A stretch of DNA of 64,000 nucleotides from Pelagimonas sp. Lineage in GTDB: Bacteria > Pseudomonadota > Alphaproteobacteria > Rhodobacterales > Rhodobacteraceae. The position numbers and the translations under genes are program-made. The DNA lies in NCBI GenBank assembly GCA_025210345.1, contig JAOARX010000033.1, positions 40,846-104,845 on the forward strand, written 5' to 3'. Within the stretch, counting starts at the first letter, position 1, and the number at the start of each line of letters is the position of its first letter. Below the pieces are notes generated by a model. It was not told the origin of the DNA, searched no databases, and saw nothing but the letters and a program-made list of their open reading frames with translations. Positions 54,324 to 63,681 of the stretch are shown here, in pieces.

Positions 54324-55658
54324 TTAGTCCTGTGGTCCAAGTGCCGAAAGACCGCGCAGAATGTCAATGGCATAGGCCAGTTGATAGTCGTCTTCCCGCA
54401 GTTTGGCGGCGGCTTCGGCCTTGGCGCGATCCGCTTCGATCTGCTTGACCTCATCCTCGGAAAGCGAGTCATTATCAAGCGACCCCCGCAGGTCAGCCTC
54501 AGAGCGCGAGAACCGGTTGGTCTCTGCCTCGGTCTCTTCGGTCGCGGGGCGGCGCGGCTGTTCGACGACGATGTCAGGTGACACACCCAGGGCCTGAATC
54601 GAGCGCCCCGACGGCGTGTAATACCGCGCGGTGGTCAGGCGCATCGCCCCATTGCCCCGCAGCGGCATGACCGTCTGAACCGATCCCTTGCCAAAGCTCT
54701 TGGTGCCGACAACGATCGCACGGCGATGATCCTGAAGCGCACCCGCAACGATTTCCGATGCAGAGGCCGAGCCACCATTGATCAGCACAACCAGCGGCTT
54801 GCCCAGTGCCAGATCGCCAGCGGTTGCGTTGAACCGTTCACCATCGGCCGGGTTGCGTCCACGGGTGGAAACAATTTCACCCTTTTCAAGGAAGGCGTCC
54901 GAAACGCGGATCGCCTGGGTCAAAAGCCCGCCGGGGTTGTTGCGCAGGTCCAGAACCACGCCGTTCACCTTGTCCTGGCCTCCGGCTTCTTCGATCTGTT
55001 TCGCCAGCCCCTTGGCCATCTGGTCATAGGTCTGATCGTTAAAGGTGGTGACACGCAAGACCACTGTGTCGCTTTCCAGGCGCGCGCGCGATGCGGTCAG
55101 TTTGATCTTGTCGCGGATGATCGACACGTCAAAGGGTTCTTCTTCGCCTTCGCGCACCACGGTGATCACGATCTCGGATCCAACCGGGCCGCGCATCCGG
55201 TCAACGGCTTCGTCCAGGGTCAGGCCCAGAACGCTTTCGCCATCCACATGGGTGATAAAGTCACCGGCTTCGATGCCCGCTGCGTCCGCCGGGGTTTCAT
55301 CAATCGGCGAGACCACTTTGACAAAGCCGTCTTCCTGCGTGACCTCAATGCCCAGGCCGCCAAATTCACCGCGGGTCTGCACGCGCATGTCGGCGGCATC
55401 ATCCGGGGGTAGATAGCTGGAATGCGGGTCAAGCGAGGTGAGCATGCCGTTGATCGCGGCTTCGATCAGGTCTCCGGGTTCGACCTCTTCGACATATTGC
55501 GCGCGTACGCGTTCAAAGATGTCGCCAAACAGGTCCAACTGCTCATAGACCGTGGCGGTCTTTTGTCCTTCTTGCGCCAGCAAAGGGCCGACGAACTGCG
55601 TGGTCGCCACCACCGAAGCCAGCGTGCCGGCCGCGGCGGCCATGACGAATTTCTTCAT
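54324..55658 (-). CDS. ctpA: Carboxy-terminal processing protease (S41)
   Basis: A 444-residue periplasmic serine protease. A signal or anchor segment covers about 1-28. The PDZ domain (about 95-180) leads to the S41 core, with the catalytic pair Ser299 in GGSASASE and Lys324 in SFGKGSVQ. The C-terminal 60 residues are charged. A start at 55676 (MKKVRN) overlaps the envC stop by ATGA and would add six residues; I keep 55658 because it begins a clean signal sequence. It sits between envC and rppH. Confidence 0.93.
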   Translation of the reverse strand: MKKFVMAAAAGTLASVVATTQFVGPLLAQEGQKTATVYEQLDLFGDIFERVRAQYVEEVEPGDLIEAAINGMLTSLDPHSSYLPPDDAADMRVQTRGEFGGLGIEVTQEDGFVKVVSPIDETPADAAGIEAGDFITHVDGESVLGLTLDEAVDRMRGPVGSEIVITVVREGEEEPFDVSIIRDKIKLTASRARLESDTVVLRVTTFNDQTYDQMAKGLAKQIEEAGGQDKVNGVVLDLRNNPGGLLTQAIRVSDAFLEKGEIVSTRGRNPADGERFNATAGDLALGKPLVVLINGGSASASEIVAGALQDHRRAIVVGTKSFGKGSVQTVMPLRGNGAMRLTTARYYTPSGRSIQALGVSPDIVVEQPRRPATEETEAETNRFSRSEADLRGSLDNDSLSEDEVKQIEADRAKAEAAAKLREDDYQLAYAIDILRGLSALGPQD

Positions 55659-55672
55659 GTTTCTCACTTTCT

Positions 55673-56779
55673 TCATTCGGTTGTGAACCACGTCAGTGGG
55701 TCCACGGGCGTGTTGCCCTGTCTTACCTCTATATAGAGCGTCTCTGAGCGCGCAGCGCCACCCCCTTCACCGAGAGTTGAGGCAATATCATCAAATTCCC
55801 CCCCCATGAGCCCAATCGGAGAGCCCTCGGGCAGGACATCTCCGGTTTCGCCAAAGACCTTGTTCAGCCCCGCGACCACGAACAGCAAATCCAGCTGCGG
55901 CTCAAGGATCACCACGAGACCATAGTTCAACAGCGGCCCGTTATAGCGGATCGTTGCGGCGGTGGGGGTGGTCACAAGCGCACCGGGGCGGGTGGCGATG
56001 ACAATGCCGGGACGTACAATGCCCGCGGCATCGGTTTCCGTGGCGCCGCGGATCACAACGCCGCGCGCGGGCAGTGGCAAAAGCCCCTTGCGATCGCCGA
56101 TTGGCGGCAGCGGATCATCGACCTCGCCCTCGGCGATCTGGGACAGCCCTTCGGCAAAGCCGTGCAGGGTTTCGGTGGCGGAAATCAGGATCGCCGTGCG
56201 GATCGGGTCTTCGGTAAAGCGTTTGGGCAGGCTGGTGCGATCCGCGATGGCCTGGGACAGCTCGGTGCGCGCGGATTGAATGCCTGCAAGGCCGCGTTCC
56301 AGTGTCTGGGCGGCGTTTTGTTGCAGTTCCCGCAGGGCGGTGACCTCATCCAGATCGCGGCGCAGGCGCTTGGCGTTTTCCGTCAACCCCGGCGTGACCG
56401 AGGCCACCAGCATCCCGGCACGGGCGGCACCCACCGGCCCTTTGGGGTGGAGCACAGAGTGCGGCTCGGCCTGCGTCCCCAGCGCACTGAGAACCCCCAA
56501 CAATTCCGAAACCTCGGCCTCTTGTGCGGCCAGTTTGCGGGTCAGTTCCTTTTCCCGGATCGCGGCATCGCGCAGCCCATCGCGCATCGCGGCGAGACCG
56601 TCCTCAAATGCATGCACGGTTTGGGTCAGCGCGGCGACACGGTCCCGCGCGCGGTCCGCATTGGTCAGCTGGACCGAGGCCGCTTCAAGCGCATCAGCCG
56701 CTGCGCGCGCGGCCTGACCGGCGTCCTGCGCCCAAAGCGGGCCTGCAAGCAGGCCAAGGATCAGCGCGATGCGCTTCAC
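55673..56779 (-). CDS. EnvC-type murein hydrolase activator (degenerate LytM)
   Basis: A 368-residue periplasmic protein. A signal peptide (about 1-17) is followed by a coiled-coil region (about 20-200). The LytM domain (about 245-365) keeps the fold marks YGLVVILEPQ and LYIEVRQG, but the zinc-binding histidines of active LytM enzymes are absent, including the usual HLHFE, here TLYIE. As in EnvC, it likely activates amidases during cell separation instead of cutting the wall itself. It overlaps gpmI by four bases. Confidence 0.88.
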   Translation of the reverse strand: MKRIALILGLLAGPLWAQDAGQAARAAADALEAASVQLTNADRARDRVAALTQTVHAFEDGLAAMRDGLRDAAIREKELTRKLAAQEAEVSELLGVLSALGTQAEPHSVLHPKGPVGAARAGMLVASVTPGLTENAKRLRRDLDEVTALRELQQNAAQTLERGLAGIQSARTELSQAIADRTSLPKRFTEDPIRTAILISATETLHGFAEGLSQIAEGEVDDPLPPIGDRKGLLPLPARGVVIRGATETDAAGIVRPGIVIATRPGALVTTPTAATIRYNGPLLNYGLVVILEPQLDLLFVVAGLNKVFGETGDVLPEGSPIGLMGGEFDDIASTLGEGGGAARSETLYIEVRQGNTPVDPLTWFTTE

Positions 56780-58287
56780 GAGATCAGGCTCTCCCCTGTC
56801 ATTTCGGTGGGTTTCTCAAGGCCCATCAGCTCAAGCAATGTGGGCGCCACGTCGGCCAGTCGACCGGGTTTGACCTGCGCGCCTTTCGGACCACCAAGCA
56901 AGATCACGGGCACCAGGTTGGTGGTATGCGCTGTGTGCGGCCCACCGGTCGCCGGATCGACCATCACTTCACAGTTGCCATGATCGGCAATCACCAGCAT
57001 CGCCCCGCCTTTTTGCTCAAGTTTTTCGACCACCTGACCCAAGCCCGCATCGACCGCTTCGCAGGCGGCCATCGCGGCCCCCAGATCGCCGGTGTGTCCC
57101 ACCATATCCGGGTTGGCGTAATTCACAACGATCAGGTCATAGCCATGGTCAATCGCCGCCAGAAACTGATCGGTCACTTCGCCTGCAGACATCTCGGGTT
57201 GGAGGTCATAGGTCGCGACCTTGGGAGATTTCGGCATAAAGCGATCTTCGCCGCTTTCCGGGGTTTCCTTGCCGCCGTTCAGGAAAAAGGTCACATGCGG
57301 GTATTTTTCGGTCTCAGCCAGGCGGAACTGCGACTTGCCGTGTTTCGCCGCCCATTCACCCAGCGTATTGACGATTTCGGCCTTGGGATAGACGGTGGTC
57401 ATATAGGTGTTGTGGTCCTCCGAGTATTCGACCATGCCCATGAACGCCGCCAATTCTGGTCGCTCACCCGTGTCGAACCCATCAAAACCGGGCTTGCCGA
57501 TGGCTGCCAGAATCTCACGCGCGCGGTCGGCGCGGAAGTTCAGGCAGAAGAAACCATCGCCGTCTTTCACGCCCTGATAGCCATCCAATACGGTCGGTAC
57601 GATGAATTCATCCGTTTCGGACTGATTGTAGGCACGTGTCACGGCGTCATGGGCGGTTTCGCAGGCGCGCCCCTTACCCTTGATCATCGCGTCATAGGCC
57701 TCAGAGACTCGTTCCCAACGGTTGTCGCGGTCCATGGCGAAATAGCGGCCCGAGACAGTGACGATATTGGCGCCTTCGGGCAGTTTTTCTTCCAGCTCGT
57801 TGACATAGGCATAGGCCGATTTGGGTGCCACATCGCGGCCATCGGTGATGGCATGTAATGCAACCGGCACACCTGCGCGCGTGATCGCCTGAGCCGCTGC
57901 CACGATGTGATCAAGATGCCCGTGTACGCCCCCATCAGACACCAAGCCCATCATATGTGCCGTGCCGCTGGTTTCCTTTAGCCTGGTCACAAACGCTGAC
58001 AGCGTCGCATTCTCAAAGAACGATCCATCCTCAATCGCCAGATCAATCTGCCCCAGATCCATCGCCACCACCCGGCCCGCGCCGATGTTGGTGTGCCCCA
58101 CCTCGGAGTTTCCCATCTGTCCGGTCGGCAGCCCCACATCGGGGCCGTGGGTGATCAGGGTGGCATTGGGGCACTCTTTATACAGGCGGTCCATGGTGGG
58201 CGTCTTGGCCAAATGCGGTGCGTTGGCGGTGGTGTCGTCCGACAGGCCCCAGCCGTCGAGAATGGTGAGGATGACAGGTTTGGTCAT
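56776..58287 (-). CDS. gpmI: 2,3-bisphosphoglycerate-independent phosphoglycerate mutase
   Basis: A 503-residue glycolytic enzyme that interconverts 3- and 2-phosphoglycerate with two manganese ions. LTILDGWG at the N-terminus and the nucleophile serine in QMGNSEVGH are diagnostic; HGNCEVMVDP near the C-terminus carries metal ligands. It is the first gene of gpmI-envC-ctpA-rppH, a common order in Rhodobacterales. Confidence 0.96.
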   Translation of the reverse strand: MTKPVILTILDGWGLSDDTTANAPHLAKTPTMDRLYKECPNATLITHGPDVGLPTGQMGNSEVGHTNIGAGRVVAMDLGQIDLAIEDGSFFENATLSAFVTRLKETSGTAHMMGLVSDGGVHGHLDHIVAAAQAITRAGVPVALHAITDGRDVAPKSAYAYVNELEEKLPEGANIVTVSGRYFAMDRDNRWERVSEAYDAMIKGKGRACETAHDAVTRAYNQSETDEFIVPTVLDGYQGVKDGDGFFCLNFRADRAREILAAIGKPGFDGFDTGERPELAAFMGMVEYSEDHNTYMTTVYPKAEIVNTLGEWAAKHGKSQFRLAETEKYPHVTFFLNGGKETPESGEDRFMPKSPKVATYDLQPEMSAGEVTDQFLAAIDHGYDLIVVNYANPDMVGHTGDLGAAMAACEAVDAGLGQVVEKLEQKGGAMLVIADHGNCEVMVDPATGGPHTAHTTNLVPVILLGGPKGAQVKPGRLADVAPTLLELMGLEKPTEMTGESLIS

Positions 58288-58601
58288 GAAATCGGTCCCC
58301 GAGCTATCGTTGCGCGCGGTTTAACAGGCTTCGCCAGGGATGTAGAGGGGCTGTGCTCTGAATGCGGGGATTTCGCCGATTGGCGTTCCGGACCGGGTTT
58401 TCGGGGTGAATTCGGGATCGCCTTTGGGTGATATTGCAGATAAGGAAACAAGGTCCTTGCCACATCCCATATCCCGCTGTATGTGACCCCAATTCGCAAT
58501 GCGAATGTGGGCGGGGTGATTCCCCGCCTTTTAGGTTCGATGAGGGTATGCGGTGGTCGCCTGTCCTCCTCTCAACCGGAATGCCAAAATAGGTTTGTTC
58601 A
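58288..58601. other. Intergenic region with gpmI and rpsJ control sequences, no gene seen
   Basis: This 314-base divergent spacer contains no convincing gene. TTGCCA (58457-58462) and TATGTG (58480-58485), 17 bases apart, could be the S10 promoter, but the -10 is weak. Downstream are the palindrome ATTCGCAATGCGAAT (58492-58506) and the terminator-like hairpin at 58510-58532, then about 70 bases to rpsJ. Confidence 0.55.
58510..58532 (+). terminator. Terminator-like hairpin in the rpsJ leader
   Basis: GGCGGGG (58510-58516) pairs with CCCCGCC (58522-58528), followed by TTTT. No gene ends upstream on this strand, so it most likely acts on the S10 operon leader itself, as an attenuator. Confidence 0.65.
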
Positions 58602-58907
58602 ATGAACCAGAACATCCGTATCCGGCTCAAGGCGTTTGACTTCCGCGTGCTGGACGCCAGCACCCAGGAAATCGTCAACACCGCCAAGCGTACCGGCGCC
58701 TCAGTTCGTGGCCCGATTCCGCTGCCGAACAAGATCGAAAAATTCACCGTTCTGCGTGGTCCCCACGTTAACAAAAAGTCGCGTGACCAGTTCGAGATCC
58801 GCACGCACAAGCGTGTTCTCGACATCGTCGATCCGACACCGCAGACCGTTGACGCACTGATGAAGCTCGACCTCGCCGCTGGCGTTGACGTCGAGATCAA
58901 GGTCTGA
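58602..58907 (+). CDS. rpsJ: 30S ribosomal protein S10
   Basis: The product is 101 residues, starting [18 protein letters not shown], and has the [20 protein letters not shown] motif. S10 is in the small-subunit head and also acts as NusE in antitermination. It opens the S10 operon here without the usual preceding tuf or fusA. Confidence 0.98.
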   Translation: MNQNIRIRLKAFDFRVLDASTQEIVNTAKRTGASVRGPIPLPNKIEKFTVLRGPHVNKKSRDQFEIRTHKRVLDIVDPTPQTVDALMKLDLAAGVDVEIKV

Positions 58908-58921
58908 GGAGGGCAACAGGT

Positions 58922-59641
58922 ATGCGCTCTGGAGTGATCGCTAAGAAGATCGGCATGACCCGTCTGTTCATGGAAGACGGCAAGCAGATCCCAGTCACCG
59001 TATTGCAGCTCGACAAACTTCAGGTTGTCGCGCAGCGTACAGAAGAAAAAGACGGCTACACCGCAGTTCAGCTGGGTGCAGGCACGGCGAAAGCCAAGCG
59101 CACCAGCCAGGCGATGCGTGGCCATTTCGCAGCAGCCAAGGTTGAGCCCAAGCGTAAAGTCGTGGAATTCCGCGTCGACGCTGACAACCTGATCGAAGTC
59201 GGCGCCGAAATCTCGGCCGAGCACTATCTCGATGGTCAGTTCGTTGACGTTGCAGGCACCTCGATCGGTAAAGGTTTTGCCGGTGCGATGAAGCGCCACA
59301 ACTTTGGCGGTCTGCGTGCGACACACGGTGTTTCGATCTCGCACCGTTCGCACGGTTCGACCGGTCAGTGTCAGGACCCGGGTCGCGTCTTCAAAGGTAA
59401 GAAGATGGCGGGCCACATGGGTGCCGTTCGTGTCACCACGCAGAACCTGCAGGTTGTCAAAACCGACGCAGAGCGTGGCCTGATCATGATCAAAGGCGCC
59501 GTTCCTGGTGCCAAGGGTGGCTGGGTCACCGTTAAAGACGCGGTCAAGAAAGCCGCGCCTGAGAACGTCCCGACACCTGCCGCGCTGGTCTCGAACGAAG
59601 CACCTGCTGCAGAAGCTCCTGCCGAGGGAGGTGAGGAATGA
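58922..59641 (+). CDS. rplC: 50S ribosomal protein L3
   Basis: The product is 239 residues, starting [20 protein letters not shown]. The core has [20 protein letters not shown] (the loop reaching the peptidyl transferase centre). An alanine-rich C-terminal tail of about 30 residues is longer than in E. coli, as in other Rhodobacteraceae. It overlaps rplD by four bases. Confidence 0.97.
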   Translation: MRSGVIAKKIGMTRLFMEDGKQIPVTVLQLDKLQVVAQRTEEKDGYTAVQLGAGTAKAKRTSQAMRGHFAAAKVEPKRKVVEFRVDADNLIEVGAEISAEHYLDGQFVDVAGTSIGKGFAGAMKRHNFGGLRATHGVSISHRSHGSTGQCQDPGRVFKGKKMAGHMGAVRVTTQNLQVVKTDAERGLIMIKGAVPGAKGGWVTVKDAVKKAAPENVPTPAALVSNEAPAAEAPAEGGEE

Positions 59642-60255
59642 AACTCAATGTGATCAATCTCGACGGTGGCGCGGCTGGTGAAGTCGACGTGACCGAGGCG
59701 ATCTTTGACCTTGAGCCGCGCGCAGACATCCTGCACCGCGTGGTTCGCTGGCAGCGCAACAAGGCGCAGGCCGGTACCCACAAGGTCAAGACCCGTTCGG
59801 AAGTCAGCTACTCGACCAAGAAGATCTATCGCCAAAAAGGCACCGGTGGCGCACGTCACGGTTCCCGCAAGGCGCCCATCTTCCGCAAAGGTGGCATCTA
59901 CAAGGGCCCGACCCCGCGTTCGCACGCCCACGACCTGCAGAAAAAAGTCCGCGCTCTGGGCCTGAAAATGGCGATCTCCGCCAAGGCAAAAGCCGGTTCT
60001 CTGGTTGTGATCGAGAACGCAGACTGTGAAGGCAAAACCGCCGCTCTGGCCAAGCAGGTCAAAGACCTGGGCTGGAAACGTGCACTGGTCATCGATGGCG
60101 CAAGCGTGAATGAAAACTTCGCTCAGGCTGCCCGCAACATCGACGGTCTGGACGTTCTGCCGACCATGGGCGCAAACGTTTTTGACATCCTCAAGCGTGA
60201 CACTCTGGTGATCACCAAAGCAGGTGTCGAAGCTCTGGAGGCACGACTGAAATGA
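59638..60255 (+). CDS. rplD: 50S ribosomal protein L4
   Basis: The product is 205 residues, with the extended loop [19 protein letters not shown] that lines the exit tunnel. In E. coli L4 also represses its own operon by acting on the S10 leader. The candidate attenuator upstream of rpsJ would suit such control. It overlaps rplW by four bases. Confidence 0.97.
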   Translation: MKLNVINLDGGAAGEVDVTEAIFDLEPRADILHRVVRWQRNKAQAGTHKVKTRSEVSYSTKKIYRQKGTGGARHGSRKAPIFRKGGIYKGPTPRSHAHDLQKKVRALGLKMAISAKAKAGSLVVIENADCEGKTAALAKQVKDLGWKRALVIDGASVNENFAQAARNIDGLDVLPTMGANVFDILKRDTLVITKAGVEALEARLK

Positions 60256-60548
60256 GCGCGAATGCACAGCACTACGACGTGATCCGCAAGCCGATCATCA
60301 CCGAAAAAGCGACCATGGCGTCGGAAAACGGTGCGGTTGTCTTTGAGGTCGCAATCGACAGCTCGAAACCGCAAATCAAAGAAGCGGTTGAGGCTCTGTT
60401 CGGCGTCAAGGTGAAGGCGGTCAACACCACCATCACCAAAGGCAAGGTCAAGCGTTTCCGTGGCACCATCGGTAAGCGCAAAGACGTGAAAAAGGCGTAT
60501 GTCACTCTTGAAGAGGGCAACACCATCGACACGTCGACCGGTCTGTAA
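60252..60548 (+). CDS. rplW: 50S ribosomal protein L23
   Basis: The product is 98 residues: [20 protein letters not shown] and [18 protein letters not shown]. It forms the docking site for trigger factor and SRP at the tunnel exit. Normally rplB follows directly; here a terminator and two unrelated genes intervene. Confidence 0.97.
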   Translation: MSANAQHYDVIRKPIITEKATMASENGAVVFEVAIDSSKPQIKEAVEALFGVKVKAVNTTITKGKVKRFRGTIGKRKDVKKAYVTLEEGNTIDTSTGL

Positions 60549-60569
60549 GACGGTCTGACAACTGACATG

Positions 60570-60599
60570 AAAGGGCCTCCGGTTGGCGGGGGCCCTTTT
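60570..60599 (+). terminator. Terminator after rplW
   Basis: AAAGGGCC (60570-60577) pairs with GGCCCTTT (60591-60598), with further CC/GG pairs inside, followed by TTTT. It separates rpsJ-rplC-rplD-rplW from the helicase gene. Confidence 0.85.
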
Positions 60600-60631
60600 A
60601 CTTTGCCCCAAGGGGCGTGAAAGGAACCTCT

Positions 60632-61918
60632 GTGTCCGAATTTGCCGATATGGGTCTTGCGCCCGCGCTGAACGAAGCCCTCATGCGGGCCCGGTTGACC
60701 AATCCCACCCCCATTCAGGAACAGGCCATCCCGCTTGCGCTTGAGGGGCATGACATCATGGGGCTGGCGCAAACGGGCACGGGCAAGACCATGGCCTTTG
60801 GCCTGCCGATGGTCGAACATGTTCTGCGCGAAGACAGCCGCCGCGCACCCAAGTCGGCCAAGGCGCTGGTTCTGGCGCCCACGCGTGAGTTGGTCAATCA
60901 GATTGCCGATCAGCTTAAACTGCTGACGGACAAGACGTGGATGCGGGTCGTGACCGTGGTGGGGGGGCAGTCGATCAACCGCCAGATCAACGCGCTGCAA
61001 AAGGGCACCGATATTCTGGTCGCCACGCCGGGCCGCTTGATCGACCTGATGGATCGCGGAGCGGTCAATCTTGGGACGGTGAAACATCTGGTGCTGGACG
61101 AAGCCGACCAGATGCTGGACATGGGCTTTATCCACGCGCTGCGCCAGATCGCGCCGAAACTGGGTACGCCGCGCCAGACCATGCTGTTTTCGGCCACCAT
61201 GCCCAAACAGATGGAAGAGCTGAGCCGCGCCTATCTGGACAATCCGAAAAAGGTGCAGGTCTCGCCCCCGGGCAAGGCCGCGGACAAAATCACCCAGTCG
61301 ATCCACTTTGTGGAAAAGAATGACAAACCGCGCAAGCTGCGCGAAATCCTGCGCCAGGATCCCGACGCGCTGACGCTTGTCTTTGCGCGCACCAAACACG
61401 GGGCAGAGCGCCTGATGAAGGGGCTTGTGGCGGATGGGTTCAACGCCGCATCGATCCATGGCAACAAAAGCCAGGGCCAGCGCGACCGCGCGATCAAGGG
61501 GTTTCGCGAAGGGGATATTACTATCCTCGTGGCGACCGACGTGGCCGCGCGCGGGATCGATATTCCCGGCGTCGCCTATGTGATCAACTTTGAACTGCCC
61601 GAAGTGCCCGACAACTATGTTCACCGCATTGGTCGGACGGCGCGCGCCGGGCGTGAAGGCGAAGCGATCGCCTTTTGCGCCGCCGACGAAGTGGACCTGC
61701 TCAAGCAGATCCAGAAATTGATGAAGATCGAAATCCCCGTCGCCAGCGGCACCCAACCCGCAGCGGTCAAACGGGTCAAACCCCAACGCGGCGGAAGAGG
61801 CCGAGGCGCCCCAAGAGACGGCAGCCCCAGAGGGCAGGGCGGCAAACCATCGGGTGGAAAACCCGGTGGCGGCAAGCTGGGTGGTCAGAAACGCAGGCGT
61901 CCGCGAAGATCGAGCTAG
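60632..61918 (+). CDS. DEAD-box ATP-dependent RNA helicase
   Basis: A 428-residue helicase. Q motif at TPIQEQAIPLAL, motif I AQTGTGKT, PTREL, ATPGR, DEAD in VLDEADQMLDMG, SAT, and HRIGRTARAG are all present. A glycine/arginine-rich C-terminal tail of about 60 residues suggests RNA binding, as in RhlE-type helicases. GTG 60632 follows AAAGGA (60620-60625) with six bases between; GTG 60617 would add five residues. It lies inside the S10 gene cluster and may assist ribosome assembly. Confidence 0.93.
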   Translation: MSEFADMGLAPALNEALMRARLTNPTPIQEQAIPLALEGHDIMGLAQTGTGKTMAFGLPMVEHVLREDSRRAPKSAKALVLAPTRELVNQIADQLKLLTDKTWMRVVTVVGGQSINRQINALQKGTDILVATPGRLIDLMDRGAVNLGTVKHLVLDEADQMLDMGFIHALRQIAPKLGTPRQTMLFSATMPKQMEELSRAYLDNPKKVQVSPPGKAADKITQSIHFVEKNDKPRKLREILRQDPDALTLVFARTKHGAERLMKGLVADGFNAASIHGNKSQGQRDRAIKGFREGDITILVATDVAARGIDIPGVAYVINFELPEVPDNYVHRIGRTARAGREGEAIAFCAADEVDLLKQIQKLMKIEIPVASGTQPAAVKRVKPQRGGRGRGAPRDGSPRGQGGKPSGGKPGGGKLGGQKRRRPRRSS

Positions 61919-62004
61919 GCCAAAGCAGGGGCTGTTGGGCCGCGTCTCCCTAGATCTCGCCTAGCCTATTTTGACTTGCCTAGCTTCTCCGAGTAGCTTG
62001 TAGT

Positions 62005-62010
62005 TATAAT
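62005..62010 (+). promoter_or_regulatory. -10 element of the 72-codon gene
   Basis: TATAAT is a perfect -10 hexamer 20 bases before the ATG at 62031. No good -35 sits 16-18 bases upstream. Two copies of GCCTAGC (61959-61965 and 61978-61984) 19 bases apart lie before it and may be activator sites. Confidence 0.5.
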
Positions 62011-62030
62011 ACACTGTTTCTAGGTGTGGA

Positions 62031-62249
62031 ATGAGTAACAAGCGGACGCACTATCTGGGGGGATCAACGATCCTTCATGCGAAGCCCGTTCGATCAGGTG
62101 CAGTTCTTTTTAGGACCAAAGGCGCTTACAGTGATTGGCTTAAGGAATGCACTGTGGAAATGCCTGATGATATTCCAGAGTTGCTCCCGATCAAACATCG
62201 CGACCCTGAAACTTCAATCAAAAGAAAGCGGAAAAAGGGAAAACGCTGA
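62031..62249 (+). CDS. 72-residue hypothetical protein
   Basis: A small protein starting MSNKRTHYLGGSTILHAKP and ending in a strongly basic ETSIKRKRKKGKR tail. I do not recognise a family. The gene has lower GC and more AT-ending codons than its neighbours, which suggests recent arrival. A perfect TATAAT lies just upstream, and AGGTGTGGA may serve as ribosome binding site. The basic tail could bind nucleic acid. Confidence 0.6.
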   Translation: MSNKRTHYLGGSTILHAKPVRSGAVLFRTKGAYSDWLKECTVEMPDDIPELLPIKHRDPETSIKRKRKKGKR

Positions 62250-62553
62250 CGCCTTTTCATAGTCGCATGTAGGTTTCCAAGTTTACCTCCCGGGGGGGAG
62301 GGGCGGGCGCGGTCCGGCCTGTTGGCCGGACGGGACGGTTTGGGCCTTGTGAAATAAGGTCTGTCACGCATGCAATCCCCCTAGACTCTGCCCCCGTCTC
62401 CCGTTATATCGCAGCAATCTTGTGGCCTCGGATTCGTTCCGGGGCCCATGATCTTTGGAATTGGGGACCTTCGGGGCCCTATACTTTGGGCACCTACGGG
62501 GGCCTATCACATAGGCGGATCACCATCCGCCAAGCAAACGGAAGACAGAAAGC
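62250..62553. other. Intergenic region with structured rplB leader, no gene seen
   Basis: This 304-base stretch has no convincing gene. It holds hairpin CCTCCC/GGGAGG (62286-62301) and perfect GTCCGGCC/GGCCGGAC (62312-62331). A weak promoter candidate is TTGGAA (62455-62460) with TATACT (62480-62485), 19 bases apart. Close to rplB are GCCTAT/ATAGGC (62502-62516) and GGCGGAT/ATCCGCC (62514-62531), which share three bases and so exclude each other. Confidence 0.55.
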
Positions 62554-63396
62554 ATGGCACTCAAGTCGTACAAACCGACGACGCCGGGCCAGCGCGGGCT
62601 GGTGCTGATCGACCGTTCGGAGCTGTACAAAGGACGCCCGGTCAAGGCCCTCACCGAAGGTCTGACCAAAAAAGGCGGTCGTAACAACACCGGACGGATC
62701 ACCGCACGTCGCCGCGGTGGCGGGGCAAAACGCCTCTACCGTATCGTAGATTTCAAACGCAACAAGTTCGACGTTGCGGGCACCGTTGTCCGTATCGAAT
62801 ATGACCCGAACCGGACTGCGTTTATCGCTCTCGTGCAATATAACGATGGCGAACAGGCCTATATCCTCGCGCCCCAGCGTTTGGGCGTTGGCGATCAGGT
62901 CATCTCGTCGGCAAAGGCCGACATCAAGCCGGGCAACACCATGCCGTTCTCGGGCATGCCGATCGGTACCATTGTTCACAACATCGAACTCAAGCCGGGC
63001 AAGGGCGGTCAGATCGCTCGTGCGGCGGGCACCTATGCTCAGTTCGTTGGTCGTGACGGTGGCTATGCCCAGATCCGCCTGAGCTCGGGTGAATTGCGCA
63101 TGGTGCGTCAGGAATGCCTGGCAACCGTTGGCGCGGTGTCGAACCCCGACAACTCGAACCAGAACTTCGGTAAAGCCGGTCGTATGCGCCACAAAGGCAT
63201 CCGTCCGAGCGTCCGTGGTGTCGTTATGAACCCGATCGACCACCCCCATGGTGGTGGTGAAGGCCGCACCTCGGGTGGTCGCCATCCGGTGACACCGTGG
63301 GGCAAGCCGACCAAGGGCAAGCGCACCCGCAACACCAACAAAGCGTCGCAGAAGCTGATCATCCGCTCGCGTCACGCCAAGAAGAAGGGGCGTTAA
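62554..63396 (+). CDS. rplB: 50S ribosomal protein L2
   Basis: The product is 280 residues, with GKNNTGRITxRxRGGG-like [15 protein letters not shown] near the N-terminus and [20 protein letters not shown] near 227-246, which carries the conserved histidine near the peptidyl transferase centre. It restarts the S10 operon after the inserted genes. Confidence 0.97.
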   Translation: MALKSYKPTTPGQRGLVLIDRSELYKGRPVKALTEGLTKKGGRNNTGRITARRRGGGAKRLYRIVDFKRNKFDVAGTVVRIEYDPNRTAFIALVQYNDGEQAYILAPQRLGVGDQVISSAKADIKPGNTMPFSGMPIGTIVHNIELKPGKGGQIARAAGTYAQFVGRDGGYAQIRLSSGELRMVRQECLATVGAVSNPDNSNQNFGKAGRMRHKGIRPSVRGVVMNPIDHPHGGGEGRTSGGRHPVTPWGKPTKGKRTRNTNKASQKLIIRSRHAKKKGR

Positions 63397-63399
63397 TCT

Positions 63400-63678
63400 A
63401 TGGCACGCTCTGTTTGGAAAGGCCCCTTTGTCGATGCCTACGTCTTGAAAAAGGCGGAAAAGGTTCGCGAATCGGGCAAGAACGAAGTCATCAAGATCTG
63501 GTCGCGTCGTTCGACGATCCTGCCCCAGTTTGTGGGCCTGACGTTCGCTGTCTACAACGGCCGCAAGCACATCCCCGTGCAGGTCAGCGAAGACATGATC
63601 GGTCAGAAGTTCGGCGAATATTCCCCGACCCGTACCTATTACGGCCACGCGGCCGACAAGAAATCCAAGAGGAAGTAA
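63400..63678 (+). CDS. rpsS: 30S ribosomal protein S19
   Basis: The product is 92 residues: [19 protein letters not shown] and [12 protein letters not shown] [20 protein letters not shown]. It starts three bases after rplB, in the normal S10 operon order. Confidence 0.97.
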   Translation: MARSVWKGPFVDAYVLKKAEKVRESGKNEVIKIWSRRSTILPQFVGLTFAVYNGRKHIPVQVSEDMIGQKFGEYSPTRTYYGHAADKKSKRK

Positions 63679-63681
63679 GCC

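Noticed and set aside
61971..62010. TTGACT at 61971 as -35 partner of TATAAT at 62005
   Set aside because: The gap is 28 bases, too long for a sigma-70 promoter.
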